64,000 bases of DNA from NORP259 sp041398705 (GTDB taxonomy: Bacteria; Planctomycetota; UBA1135; GCA-002686595): the NCBI GenBank assembly GCA_041398705.1, contig JAWKUI010000003.1, positions 434,001 to 498,000 of the forward strand, in the 5' to 3' direction. Positions 26,577-37,745 of the stretch are shown here, piece by piece. Both the position numbers and the translations under genes were made by a program. Below the pieces are notes generated by a model. It saw nothing but the letters and a program-made list of their open reading frames with translations. It made no database searches and was not told where the DNA came from. The stretch's first letter is position 1; every line of letters starts with the position of its first letter.

Positions 26577-26935
26577 GCTGGATGCGTGTGCTTGGGGCTG
26601 GTATCCGTTTCCCTGCTCTCCTCTCGGCATTTCAGGCCCCAGACTTGTGCCGACCTGGGCTTTGGGCACCAAAGCGGGACCCCCATGGGGCGGCTTCGGG
26701 CGTGGCGCCTCCCGGCGCGGGCCCGCGGACCGGAGGGGGGACCCCCGGAGCCGCTGCGGGGGACTTTCGTCCGCACCCGGCGCGCCCCGCACAACCGGCT
26801 CGGATGCAAGGGCTTGCGGCGGCCCACCGGCTCCAAAATTGTGCTGCAGCCGATTCCGGGGCTCCCACCCGGGGCCTAGACTGACAGGCCGTTTCGTCCC
26901 CGACCCGCGATTCCGCCGTCCCAGGAGTTCCCTCT
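26577..26935. other. Intergenic region between DUF1579-like gene and gcvP
   Basis: 359 bp holding both divergent promoters. It is very GC-rich in the middle with several short GC inverted repeats (for example around 26740-26780). The glycine riboswitch often found before gcv genes was looked for and not recognised. No small gene could be supported. AGGAG at 26923-26927 is the ribosome site of gcvP. Confidence 0.6.
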
Positions 26936-29830
<2,895 letters not shown>

Positions 29831-29844
29831 GCGTTTCGAATCCC

Positions 29845-29881
29845 GCGCCCGGGGCCCCGGATCCGTCCGGGCCCCGGGCGC
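29845..29881 (+). terminator. Strong GC hairpin after gcvP
   Basis: A perfect 13-bp stem, GCGCCCGGGGCCC (29845-29857) with GGGCCCCGGGCGC (29869-29881), 11-nt loop. No clear T-run follows; termination or mRNA 3' protection is likely. Confidence 0.65.
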
Positions 29882-29984
29882 GTTCGTTGGCGCCGCGGTT
29901 TTCCGCGCCCACCCGTTGCGCCATCCGCCCGCGCGTGTTCCAAATGCGCGTTGCCGGTTCCCGGGGGAGGCGGCGCCGCAGACC

Positions 29985-31469
29985 ATGGCCCACACCGACC
30001 AGATCGAGATCTTCGAGCCGAACCACTTCGAGTCGGAGCGACACTACTATCCGCGTGCCCTGAACGCCGAGATCCACCCGCTGGTGGCGAGCTTCATGCG
30101 CATGAGCCAGGGCCGCATGGTCAGCCGCTACTGCCACCTGCATCCGGAGGTGGACCGGGCGGCGCTGGAGGCCGTGTTGACCACCAAGCCGCGCTTCCTG
30201 CGCTGGTCGGGCAGCGACATCCTCAACGTGTCCACCGAGCAGGGCACCAAGGTCAAGCTGGTGGTGGAGACGAACTCCTGTCCCTCCGGCCAGAAGTCCT
30301 TCCCGCCCCTCGACGCCGACAAGGAAGAGGGCGGGTACGGGCGCATGATGGAGAACACCTTCCTGCCGCCGATCGCGAAAGCCCTGAAGAAGGCCGACCC
30401 GGACGCGGTGATCGCGGTGCTCTACGACAAGAACTACATGGAGTCGTCGGGTTACGCGCAGGTGCTCGCGACCCAGACCGGCCGCGACGTCTGGCTCGTG
30501 CCGTGCATGGCGTCCAACCCCGAACAGTTCCTCAAGATCCGCGAGCGCGAGCTGTTCGTGGAGCGCAACGGGGTGTTGTTCCCCGTGGCCTGCGCCTTCC
30601 GCTACGTCACGCAGAAGCCCTGGACGCGCCTGCCCTTCAACCTGAAGACGCCGGTGCTCAACCCGATCGTCGCCTGCCTCGCGGGGGGCCGCAACAAGAC
30701 GACTGCGGCCAAGGCCTTCGAGATGCTCAACGGCATGCTGCGCGGCACCGGGCTCGAGATCCACTTCCCCGAGACGCACACCAACGTGCACAAGGAAGAG
30801 ATTCCGCTGCTCACCGCGCAATTCGGTGGGCGTGTGGTGGTCAAGGTGCCGTACCTGAACGCGGGCCAGGGGATCTATACGATCGTCAACGAGGCGGAAT
30901 TGCAGGCGTTCCTCGATGAGGAGCACCCCTACAACGAGTTCGTGGTGCAGCAGCTCGTGGGCGGTGTGCATTGGTCTTCCACGGGCCAGAAAGGCAAGCT
31001 CTATCACATCGGCACGGTGCCGGACATGAAGGAGCGCATCTACGCCTTTGATCTGCGCATGATGGTCTCGTGGCAGCAGACCGAATACCGGCCCTTGGCG
31101 ATGTACGCGCGGCGCGCGCCGAAGCCTTTGGTGGACGATCTGGAAGAGGGCGCCAAGTCCTGGTCGATCCTCGGCACGAACCTGTCGAAGCGACTCGGCG
31201 AGGATACCTGGGCCACCGAGCCCAACCGCCTTCTGATGATGGACCGCAAGGACTTCGAACGCCTGGGTCTGGGCCTCGACGACCTGATCGACGCCTTCGT
31301 GCAGGCCGTGCTCTGCCACCGCGCCATCGATGACCTGGCCCAGCGCTTGGTCAAGCGTGGGGGGGGCTTCCGCCGCGACCTGTTCGCCTCCCTCAACAAC
31401 GACCCGGTGCTGCTGGCCGAGATCCGCGAGGATCTGGAAGCCCGCACCGAAGGAATTCCCGGCGTATGA
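29985..31469 (+). CDS. ATP-grasp-fold protein, first gene of an amide-ligase type cluster
   Basis: 494 residues from ATG 29985. The C-terminal two thirds have ATP-grasp features: FGGRVVVKVPYLNAGQGIYT (phosphate-binding strand-loop with Lys), EFVVQQLVGG, FDLRMMVSWQ and a later GTNLSKRL (metal/phosphate Asn motif). The N-terminal third (TNSCPSGQKSFPPLDADKEE, CLAGGRNKTTAAKAFEML) resembles pre-ATP-grasp domains of peptide ligases. The reaction is probably formation of an acid-amine amide bond through an acyl phosphate; the substrate is unknown. Its TGA overlaps the ATG of the next gene (ATGA), and that gene overlaps RimK in the same way. I could not assign it to a named subfamily. Confidence 0.7.
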   Translation: MAHTDQIEIFEPNHFESERHYYPRALNAEIHPLVASFMRMSQGRMVSRYCHLHPEVDRAALEAVLTTKPRFLRWSGSDILNVSTEQGTKVKLVVETNSCPSGQKSFPPLDADKEEGGYGRMMENTFLPPIAKALKKADPDAVIAVLYDKNYMESSGYAQVLATQTGRDVWLVPCMASNPEQFLKIRERELFVERNGVLFPVACAFRYVTQKPWTRLPFNLKTPVLNPIVACLAGGRNKTTAAKAFEMLNGMLRGTGLEIHFPETHTNVHKEEIPLLTAQFGGRVVVKVPYLNAGQGIYTIVNEAELQAFLDEEHPYNEFVVQQLVGGVHWSSTGQKGKLYHIGTVPDMKERIYAFDLRMMVSWQQTEYRPLAMYARRAPKPLVDDLEEGAKSWSILGTNLSKRLGEDTWATEPNRLLMMDRKDFERLGLGLDDLIDAFVQAVLCHRAIDDLAQRLVKRGGGFRRDLFASLNNDPVLLAEIREDLEARTEGIPGV

Positions 31470-32518
31470 ACGCTCCTCGCAAGCCCCGGCCGCGCAGCTA
31501 CCACGGGCCGATCGAGGTCGAAGCCCTCGAGGCCGGGGCGGTGCACAACTTCCACCTGCCGGTCTACGAGAACTCGCTGGGACACCCGGTGCTGTGCCCC
31601 TTCGTCGTGGTGCGCGGTGTCAAGGAAGGCCCGGTGCTCGGCATCTGCGCGGCGATCCACGGCGACGAACTCAACGGCATCAACATCATCCACCGCCTGC
31701 TGCGGTCAGTCGATCCGAGCACCCTGGGCGGCACCCTGCTGTGCTGCCCGGTGGTCAACGTGCCCGCCTTCGAAGCCGGCCAGCGCCGGTTTCCCGATGA
31801 CGACCGCGATCTGAATTCGTGTTTCCCCGGGCGCGCGGGTGGCACGCCGAGCCAGCAATACGCCAAGTCGATCGTGGACCGGTTCCTCGGTTCGATCGAC
31901 TATATGATCGACATCCACACGGCGAGCGAGGGGCGCCTCAACTCGCTCTATGTGCGCGTGGACTGGCATGCCCCGGCGGCACGCGACATGGCCACATTGA
32001 TCCAGCCGCAGATCATCCTGCACGGCAAGAGCGGCGACCGCACCATGCGCAGCGCCGCGCGCAACCTCGGCATTCCCGCCGTGACCCTCGAAGCGGGCAA
32101 CCCGAGCGTGTTCCAGGGCCACATGGCCCTCGAGGGCGAGGGGGGCATCCGCCGCGTGATGGCCGCGCTCGGCATGATCGAGAAGGACGCGAGCCAGAGC
32201 CACCCGCGCCAGCCGATCATCTGCGAGACGTCGCAGTGGCTGCGCACCTTGGCCGGCGGCATCCTCGAACTGGACATCGAACTCTGCCAGGTTGTCGAAA
32301 AAGGCCAGGTCCTCGCGCGCCTGCGCAACGCCTTTGGCGAATACACCGCCGAGTACAAATCCCCGGCCGCGGGCGTGGTGATCGGCATGAGCCGCACCCC
32401 GATCGCGGTGCCGGGCACCCGTTACTGCCACCTTGGAAAAATCGGGACGCCCGCGGCGCCCAGCAAACCCGCGGGCGGCCGCAACCAGGAGCGCCTCGCT
32501 CCGGAAGAAACCGAATGA
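31466..32518 (+). CDS. Succinylglutamate desuccinylase/aspartoacylase family (AstE/ASPA-like) zinc hydrolase
   Basis: 350 residues. Zinc-binding HxxE is in CAAIHGDELNGINIIHRLL, with the third ligand likely in DIHTASEGR; NVPAFEAGQRRFPDDDRDLN is the substrate-arginine segment of M14/AstE-like enzymes. The last 90 residues form a lipoyl/barrel-like hybrid domain (GQVLARLRNAFGEYTAEYKS) typical of the longer members. Such enzymes cleave N-acyl groups from amino acids or peptides. It overlaps both neighbours by 4 bp, so the three are made as one unit: two ATP-grasp ligases around a deacylase. Confidence 0.9.
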   Translation: MNAPRKPRPRSYHGPIEVEALEAGAVHNFHLPVYENSLGHPVLCPFVVVRGVKEGPVLGICAAIHGDELNGINIIHRLLRSVDPSTLGGTLLCCPVVNVPAFEAGQRRFPDDDRDLNSCFPGRAGGTPSQQYAKSIVDRFLGSIDYMIDIHTASEGRLNSLYVRVDWHAPAARDMATLIQPQIILHGKSGDRTMRSAARNLGIPAVTLEAGNPSVFQGHMALEGEGGIRRVMAALGMIEKDASQSHPRQPIICETSQWLRTLAGGILELDIELCQVVEKGQVLARLRNAFGEYTAEYKSPAAGVVIGMSRTPIAVPGTRYCHLGKIGTPAAPSKPAGGRNQERLAPEETE

Positions 32519-33390
32519 AACTCTGGGTCGTCTCCACCCTCAAGGATTCCCCCGGCACCGAACTCGTGATCAAAGCCGCCAAACAGGCCGGTCACGATGT
32601 GCGTCGACTGCACCCGCTCAAAGTGGGCATGTGGGTCGGGAAGGATCCGAGCCTCGGCTACATGGAAGATGGCCGGTTCCTCGAACCGCCGGACCTGATC
32701 TTCACCCGCATGGGGGCCGCCGCGCCGATCCGGGCCTTCCTGGTGCTGCGCATCGCCCTGCACCTGCCGGTGCCGGTGATCAACCATCCCGATGCGTTGA
32801 TGATCGCGCGCAACAAGGTGCTCACCGGCCAGGTGCTCGCCGGGGTCGGCCTGCCCGTGCCCGACACGCTGATCCTGGGCGAAGAGCAGGGTTCCGCCGA
32901 GGTGCTTGCCGCCCTGGGCGAGGGCCCGTGGGTTCTGAAAGAAGCCGTCGGCAGCAAGGGTGCCGGTGTGTTCCTGATCTCCGACGCCGAGGAACTCGAC
33001 CGTCGATTGAAGGAAGTGCCCGAATCGGGCGGTGGGTGGCTCGTGCAGCGATTCCTGGCCGACGCGGGGGGCGCGGACATCCGCGTGTTCCTCATCAACG
33101 GCGAAGCCCGCGCCGCGATGAAGCGCCAAGGCAAACCCGGCGACTTCCGCTCCAACCTGCACCTCGGCGGCCAGGGCACCCCCTACGAACTCGACGCCGA
33201 ACTGCGCGAGATCTCCGAACGCGCCGCCCGCGCCATCGGCCTGGACACGGCGGGCGTCGACGTGGTGGTCACCCGCGACGGATACAAGATCCTCGAGGTC
33301 AACGGCTCCCCGGGTTTCTCCGGGATCACCGGCGCCCTCGGCCGCAACCTGGCCGGGGAGTTGATCGAGCACCTCGAGAGCCTGGTGTAG
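32515..33390 (+). CDS. RimK-family ATP-grasp ligase
   Basis: 291 residues from the ATG that overlaps the previous stop. A RimK-like N-terminal domain (MKLWVVSTLKDSPGTELVIK) precedes the ATP-grasp core: INHPDALMIARNKVLTGQVL, WVLKEAVGSKGAGVFLI, ADIRVFLINGEARAAMKR and KILEVNGSPGFSG with the catalytic metal-binding E-x-N. RimK enzymes add glutamate or related amino acids to a carboxyl terminus. Together with the upstream ATP-grasp and deacylase it suggests an amidoligase pathway for a small peptide or for protein tailing. It ends 12 bp before a 155-bp palindrome. Confidence 0.93.
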   Translation: MKLWVVSTLKDSPGTELVIKAAKQAGHDVRRLHPLKVGMWVGKDPSLGYMEDGRFLEPPDLIFTRMGAAAPIRAFLVLRIALHLPVPVINHPDALMIARNKVLTGQVLAGVGLPVPDTLILGEEQGSAEVLAALGEGPWVLKEAVGSKGAGVFLISDAEELDRRLKEVPESGGGWLVQRFLADAGGADIRVFLINGEARAAMKRQGKPGDFRSNLHLGGQGTPYELDAELREISERAARAIGLDTAGVDVVVTRDGYKILEVNGSPGFSGITGALGRNLAGELIEHLESLV

Positions 33391-33402
33391 CGGCGCCTGC
33401 GC

Positions 33403-33557
33403 GAGTGACGATGGCTGAATTGTGTAACGTACGGAAGCCGGTTCATGTTGTTACGTTATTCACCGCGTGTGGCTGTCGTTTCGACAGCCACACGCGGTGA
33501 ATAACGTAACAACATGAACCTGCTTCCGTACGTTACACAATTCAGCGGTCGTCACTC
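33403..33557. repeat. Palindromic element 1 (76-bp arms, TTT loop)
   Basis: Arms 33403-33478 and 33482-33557 pair at 73 of 76 positions around a central TTT. The outer part carries GTGTAACGTACGGAAG and its mirror, the inner part GTTACGTTATTC then a GC stem. The right arm contains the last sense codon and stop of the sulfatase-like gene (TGA at 33552-33554); the left arm begins 12 bp after the RimK stop. It lies exactly between two converging genes and could act as a bidirectional terminator, but its shared motifs with two other elements point to a dispersed repeat family. Confidence 0.9.
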
Positions 33558-34874
33558 CGCATACCCGAGGGCCTTCAACTGCTGCACCTCGGCGCCATTC
33601 AAAGTGACCTGCGCCGACTCTGGCTGTGCACGGTACCAGCCCTCCTGGGACTGCTCGTACCGCTTCCACAAGGCCGTCCCCGGCGGCTGCGACTGGGGCC
33701 ATAGATCCTTGGTTTCCCGCGGATCCGCCTCCAGGTCGAACCATTGCCAGCCATCGGGTTCGGTGTGGATCAGCTTGCGCCTTCCGTCGATCACTGCGTG
33801 CAGGACGCGGTCGCCGAACCACGGCGGAGTATGCACGTGGGCGCCGATCATGCGCGCGGGCAGTGGGCCGCGGCCTTCGAGCGCAGGCAAAAGGCTGACG
33901 CCCTGAGCCGGTTGGGGCGGAAGGTGCAGGTAGTCGCGCAGGGTCGGCGCGATATCCATCAGGCTGACGGGATCCGTGCATCGGGCCACCGGCGCTTTCG
34001 CCGCCGGATCATGGGGCGCCCCGCCCCCCGGCCATATCCAGAACAGGGGCACCGCCAGCACTTCCTGATAGAGGGTGCGCCCGTGGTCCCAGCCGCCGTG
34101 GTCCAGGAACTCCTCGCCATGGTCGGCCGTCACAACCAGCACGGTGTTCTGATCCCAGCCGAGCTCCTTGTACAACTGCTGGATCGTGCGATCGACGTGG
34201 TCCACCTCGCTGTTGTAGGCGGCCAGTTGATCGAGACGCGGCTTGCCCACCGGCGCGTACCCCGGATCGTGATGGCGATAGGGCCGGTGGGGGTCCATGA
34301 AGTGCAAGTACAGGAAGTAGGGGCCCTTCTTGCGCAGCTCCGGCTGCCACTCCATCACCTTACTCTGCAGCGCCTTGGCCCCTTCATGGTTCATGTTGTG
34401 GAACCGGTCGAAGCCCTGATCAAAGCCCATCTCGCTGCAGATGTTGCGGTTGTCGGTCACCGCGAAGGTGCGGTACCCGCTGAGCTGCAGCGACTCCGCC
34501 AGGGTCTCCAACTCCCCCGGCACCCGGTCGAGCGCGATGGTTTGCGACTCGCCCTGGTCCTTCATGTTGGCGAGGAAACCCTTCTGCACCCCGTGCTGCA
34601 ACGGATGCAAGGCGGTCATCATCGACGCCATCGCGGGGGCGGTCCACGACGAGGCGGAGTAGGTCTGTGTGCACACCGTTCCCGTGCTCCCAAGGTGGTT
34701 CAGAAACGGCGCGATCTCGGGCGCACCGCCGTAGGCCTCGAACCGATCCGCCCGCAGGGTGTCGATCACGATCAGGACCACATTGGGCGGCTCTTCGGCC
34801 TGGCGGCAGCCGCTGAGCAGGGGAAAGCAGAGCGCGATCAGGGTCGCGAAGGAGGAGCGCCACTGGGACAACAT
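33552..34874 (-). CDS. Sulfatase-superfamily lipoprotein (non-formylglycine type)
   Basis: 440 residues with a lipobox signal (LIALCFPLLSGC). The core begins NVVLIVIDTLRADRF, the metal-binding DTLR motif of the alkaline phosphatase/sulfatase superfamily, continues SSWTAPAMASMMTALHPLQHGV, and has TVLVVTADHGEEFLDHGGW (DHG metal motif). At the site where sulfatases carry C/S-x-P-x-R for formylglycine, this protein has T-A-P-A-M, so it is not a classical sulfatase and probably uses Thr as nucleophile, as phosphodiesterases and phosphoethanolamine transferases do. It is likely a periplasmic or surface hydrolase or transferase. Its end lies inside palindromic element 1. Confidence 0.88.
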   Translation of the reverse strand: MLSQWRSSFATLIALCFPLLSGCRQAEEPPNVVLIVIDTLRADRFEAYGGAPEIAPFLNHLGSTGTVCTQTYSASSWTAPAMASMMTALHPLQHGVQKGFLANMKDQGESQTIALDRVPGELETLAESLQLSGYRTFAVTDNRNICSEMGFDQGFDRFHNMNHEGAKALQSKVMEWQPELRKKGPYFLYLHFMDPHRPYRHHDPGYAPVGKPRLDQLAAYNSEVDHVDRTIQQLYKELGWDQNTVLVVTADHGEEFLDHGGWDHGRTLYQEVLAVPLFWIWPGGGAPHDPAAKAPVARCTDPVSLMDIAPTLRDYLHLPPQPAQGVSLLPALEGRGPLPARMIGAHVHTPPWFGDRVLHAVIDGRRKLIHTEPDGWQWFDLEADPRETKDLWPQSQPPGTALWKRYEQSQEGWYRAQPESAQVTLNGAEVQQLKALGYAE

Positions 34875-34945
34875 GCCCTGGATTCTAGCGGACCGGCGGG
34901 GCGCAGGTGCCGTTTCACGGAATCGGAGGTGGAGGGCCCGGGGTG

Positions 34946-35059
34946 GTTGGAATAACGTTACATACCGAACCAGGTTCGATCAGTCCCACAATTCGCGGAG
35001 CGTGCGAAGCACGCCGCGGGTGTGGGACTGATCTGGTTCGGTATGTACGTTATTCCAAC
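34946..35059. repeat. Palindromic element 2
   Basis: Arms 34946-35005 and 35009-35059 around GAA pair with bulges (an extra GGTTC and an extra T in the left arm, an extra AG near the centre). Outer ends read GTTGGAATAACGTTAC and GTACGTTATTCCAAC. It lies between the start of the sulfatase-like gene (34874) and the start at 35158, i.e. in a divergent intergenic region, so it cannot simply be a terminator. It shares the GGAATAACGTTAC end with element 3. Confidence 0.85.
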
Positions 35060-35157
35060 GGCCAGGGACCTCAGGAACCCGCTACCCAGGCGGGAATCCG
35101 GGCCGGATCTGCCCCCGGCCCTGGCGCAATCCCGGGGCGGGGCGCTACCCTCTGGCC

Positions 35158-35640
35158 ATGCTCGTACTCTGGGACGGCGATCACATCCTCAAGGCGTACC
35201 ACGACCCCCTCACCGGCTGTCTGGACCTGGTGTCCAGCTTCCTGGCGGAAGGCGGGCGCGCGGCGGCCGTGGGCGGAGCTCTTTCGCTCGGCGTGGATGA
35301 AGATGGCTTGTTCCACCACCTGTCGCTGAGTCTCGATGAGGACTCCAAGCAACAGGGCCTGCCGACGAGGCCGCCCGACTGCCCCGAGGCCGAACAGGCC
35401 GAGGTGGAGTTGCGCGAAGGCGACGCGGTGCGCGTGGCTTTCGATCCGGCGGCCGGACGTCTGATCCTCTCCTTTGACGGCATCGAGCCGACCCAGTGGG
35501 CGCGCCTCGGTCCGAACCTGGTTTGGCTGGCGGTCGATGACGACGGTCAGCTCGCAGCCATGGTGGTGGAGGGGGTCTCGAAGGATCCCGGCGGCAAGGC
35601 CCAGGCGGCCTGGCTCGCCGAGATGGGTGTCGAAGAGTGA
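35158..35640 (+). CDS. Hypothetical protein
   Basis: 160 residues, acidic, no signal peptide or membrane segment. N-terminal MLVLWDGDHILKAYHD and later VRVAFDPAAGRLILSFDG look like strands of a small beta-rich domain; the C-terminal block LVWLAVDDDGQLAAMVVEG vaguely resembles DUF2283 but is too weak to call. It is followed 27 bp later by the DUF3050 gene on the same strand, so the two may form an operon. Confidence 0.55.
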   Translation: MLVLWDGDHILKAYHDPLTGCLDLVSSFLAEGGRAAAVGGALSLGVDEDGLFHHLSLSLDEDSKQQGLPTRPPDCPEAEQAEVELREGDAVRVAFDPAAGRLILSFDGIEPTQWARLGPNLVWLAVDDDGQLAAMVVEGVSKDPGGKAQAAWLAEMGVEE

Positions 35641-35667
35641 ACCGCGGCATGGCCGCGTGGGGGGAGC

Positions 35668-36441
35668 ATGATCCAGTCGTATGAAAGCCTTTCCGCGGAC
35701 CTCGCGGATCTTCGCAGTGCCCTGATCGGGCACGGCCTCTACGCGCGCCTTGAAAACCCCGAGCAGCTGTGCCGGCTGCTCGAGTTTCACGTCTTCGCGG
35801 TGTGGGACTTCATGTCCCTCGCCAAGGCCCTGCAGCGCACCTGGACTTGCCTCGAATTGCCGTGGCTTCCGCCCGAAGATCCGAGGCTCGCGCGTTTCAT
35901 CAACGAGATCATCCTCGGCGAGGAGAGCGACGAAGACGGCCGCGGCGGTTTTGCCAGCCACTACCAGCTCTACCTGCAAGCGATGCGTCAAGCCGGCGCC
36001 AATACCGGCCCGATCGAACGCCTGCTGCTCGGCCTGCGCGCCGGCCGCCCGATCGGCGAATGCCTCAGCATGTGCGGCGCTCCGCCCCCTTCGGTGGCGT
36101 TCGTGCACAGCACTTTCGACACGATCGCGACGGGCGACCTGCCGCGCATCGCCGCTTCATTCACCTTCGGCCGCGAAGACCTATTGCCGGGCGTCTTCCA
36201 CCGCATCGTCGAGCGCCTCGACCAGCAAACCGGCGGCCGTTTTCAGATCCTGCGCTACTACCTCGTTCGCCACATGGAAGTCGACGGCGAACACCACGGC
36301 CCCCTGGCCCGCCGCCTGATGGAAAGCGCCTGCAAAACGCCGGAAGACTGGCACGCCGCCGCCTCCGCCGCGCGCCAGGCCCTGGAAGCCCGCCTCGCCC
36401 TCTGGGACGGCATCGAACGCGCCCTCGGCTCCCCGGTTTGA
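35668..36441 (+). CDS. DUF3050 family protein (haem-oxygenase-like fold)
   Basis: 257 residues, the usual DUF3050 length. The family signature is clear: LLEFHVFAVWDFMSLAKALQ (about 31-50), INEIILGEESDED, GEHHGPLARRLM near the C-terminus, plus SFTFGREDLLPGVF. DUF3050 proteins are predicted all-helical haem-oxygenase or TenA-like enzymes, often near natural-product genes; metal ligands are probably the conserved His/Glu above. GGGGGAG lies immediately before the ATG. Its substrate is unknown. Confidence 0.85.
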   Translation: MIQSYESLSADLADLRSALIGHGLYARLENPEQLCRLLEFHVFAVWDFMSLAKALQRTWTCLELPWLPPEDPRLARFINEIILGEESDEDGRGGFASHYQLYLQAMRQAGANTGPIERLLLGLRAGRPIGECLSMCGAPPPSVAFVHSTFDTIATGDLPRIAASFTFGREDLLPGVFHRIVERLDQQTGGRFQILRYYLVRHMEVDGEHHGPLARRLMESACKTPEDWHAAASAARQALEARLALWDGIERALGSPV

Positions 36442-36541
36442 GCCGGGGAATAGGTGTGGGGCGCCTCGCCCACCCCAAAACGCTGGAATTGCGGCTACGA
36501 TGGACCGTACCGGGGGACGGTGTTGCCCGGCACGTCCATTG

Positions 36542-37672
36542 ATGAAGTTCTTCGCTCTCCTTTTCTGCCTCATTGCCGGCGGACTCTGGTTCCTGGGCCG
36601 GAGTGACCCGCATGCTCCCCGGCCGGCGCTCTTGCCCGAGGTGTCTGCGATCGCCGGAGCTCAGGAAAGGGCCCTTACGCCGCTCACCGCACCGGAAGGC
36701 CTGACGCCGGCCACCCGCGAAGCCGTGGAGAACAGCGGGGATTCGCCGGCCGTGCGCGCAGAGTTGCAGGAGCTTTCGTTGCGGCTTCGCCCCAGCAGCG
36801 ATGGGTGGGATCGAGCCGTGATTTCGGCAGTGGAACCCGCCAGTGGCTTTTCCCTGGATCCCGCGGTGGTTTTCGCGGACTGCAATTCGCATACGGTGGA
36901 AGGCATCGTGTTCGACGCGTCCGGGGATCCGGTGGAAGGGGTGCGGGTGTGTTTTGCCGGGCCGCGCAAGATGGCGCAGGCCAGCACCGGCAGGGATGGG
37001 TTCTACCGATTGTCCTTGGCGGCCGGGAACTATCGGGTCATGTTGACCTATGGGGCAACGACGCTGCCCGACTCGGAGGTTTTGGTGGATATGCGCGGCT
37101 TGCGGCAGGACTTTTGGCTGCCCCGCAAGGCCGCGGTCCTAATCCTTCCGCAAGTCGAGACCAAGGTCCTGACGCAGTGGCAGTGGTCGGTGGTTTCCGT
37201 CGAGGGAGAAGACGGATCGTATCGCACGGTTCCTGGCAGCGGAGGGCCTTGCAGCAAGGCGCACATTGTCGCCAGTTTGCGCAGTCGCAGGGCAGCGGAT
37301 CGCGCTTGGGCTGGGGATTACGAAACAATCCTCGCCCGGGTCGAGGCCTTGGACTTCGAGTCGGGCATTCTGGTCTTGTATGAAGTGGGGGGAGCGGAAG
37401 ATTGCCTTTGGCGCATCTACGCGTACGAGCACGGGATCAATCTCTCCGAAGTGCTGAACCGGTTGCCTGAGGCAGAGCGAGGGAACCGGGAGGGCCGAGG
37501 CGAGGTGGTGGATCCGGGGACGTCGGCCCGTAGCGGGGCCTCATCGGCAATCAAGCACCGGAGCATCTTCAGCTGGCAGGCCCGTTTCACCCGCACGCCC
37601 GGAAAGGCGATCGTGGTGCCAAGCCTCGTGCGTTTGCCTGACAAATCCGACGCCGACCTGTACACCCGTTGA
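36542..37672 (+). CDS. Membrane-anchored or secreted protein with carboxypeptidase-regulatory-like domain
   Basis: 376 residues from ATG 36542. An N-terminal hydrophobic stretch MKFFALLFCLIAGGLWFLG serves as signal or anchor. Residues about 120-190 (VEGIVFDASGDPVEGVRVCF, GFYRLSLAAGNYRVMLTYG) form a CarboxypepD_reg-like beta-sandwich, common in planctomycete surface proteins. The C-terminal half is unrecognised and has two Cys (GGPCSKA, EDCLW). No catalytic motif seen. It converges on the phosphodiesterase gene. Confidence 0.65.
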   Translation: MKFFALLFCLIAGGLWFLGRSDPHAPRPALLPEVSAIAGAQERALTPLTAPEGLTPATREAVENSGDSPAVRAELQELSLRLRPSSDGWDRAVISAVEPASGFSLDPAVVFADCNSHTVEGIVFDASGDPVEGVRVCFAGPRKMAQASTGRDGFYRLSLAAGNYRVMLTYGATTLPDSEVLVDMRGLRQDFWLPRKAAVLILPQVETKVLTQWQWSVVSVEGEDGSYRTVPGSGGPCSKAHIVASLRSRRAADRAWAGDYETILARVEALDFESGILVLYEVGGAEDCLWRIYAYEHGINLSEVLNRLPEAERGNREGRGEVVDPGTSARSGASSAIKHRSIFSWQARFTRTPGKAIVVPSLVRLPDKSDADLYTR

Positions 37673-37745
37673 TACGCACCCTCCTCCTCCAAAATCGGAG
37701 CCGCGTCGGTCGGCGCGGATGGACAAGGGTGCCCCGTATCCCGGC

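Noticed and set aside
26577..26935. Glycine riboswitch upstream of gcvP
   Set aside because: The conserved tandem-aptamer core words were not found in the leader on the plus strand.
33403..33557. CRISPR-like or small-gene interpretation of the palindrome
   Set aside because: There are no regularly spaced direct repeats. Mirrored short frames in the two arms (starting MAELCNVRK and MTTAELCNVRK) are a consequence of the inverted repeat, not two genes.
33552..34874. Classical arylsulfatase
   Set aside because: The formylglycine motif is absent (T-A-P-A-M in its place).
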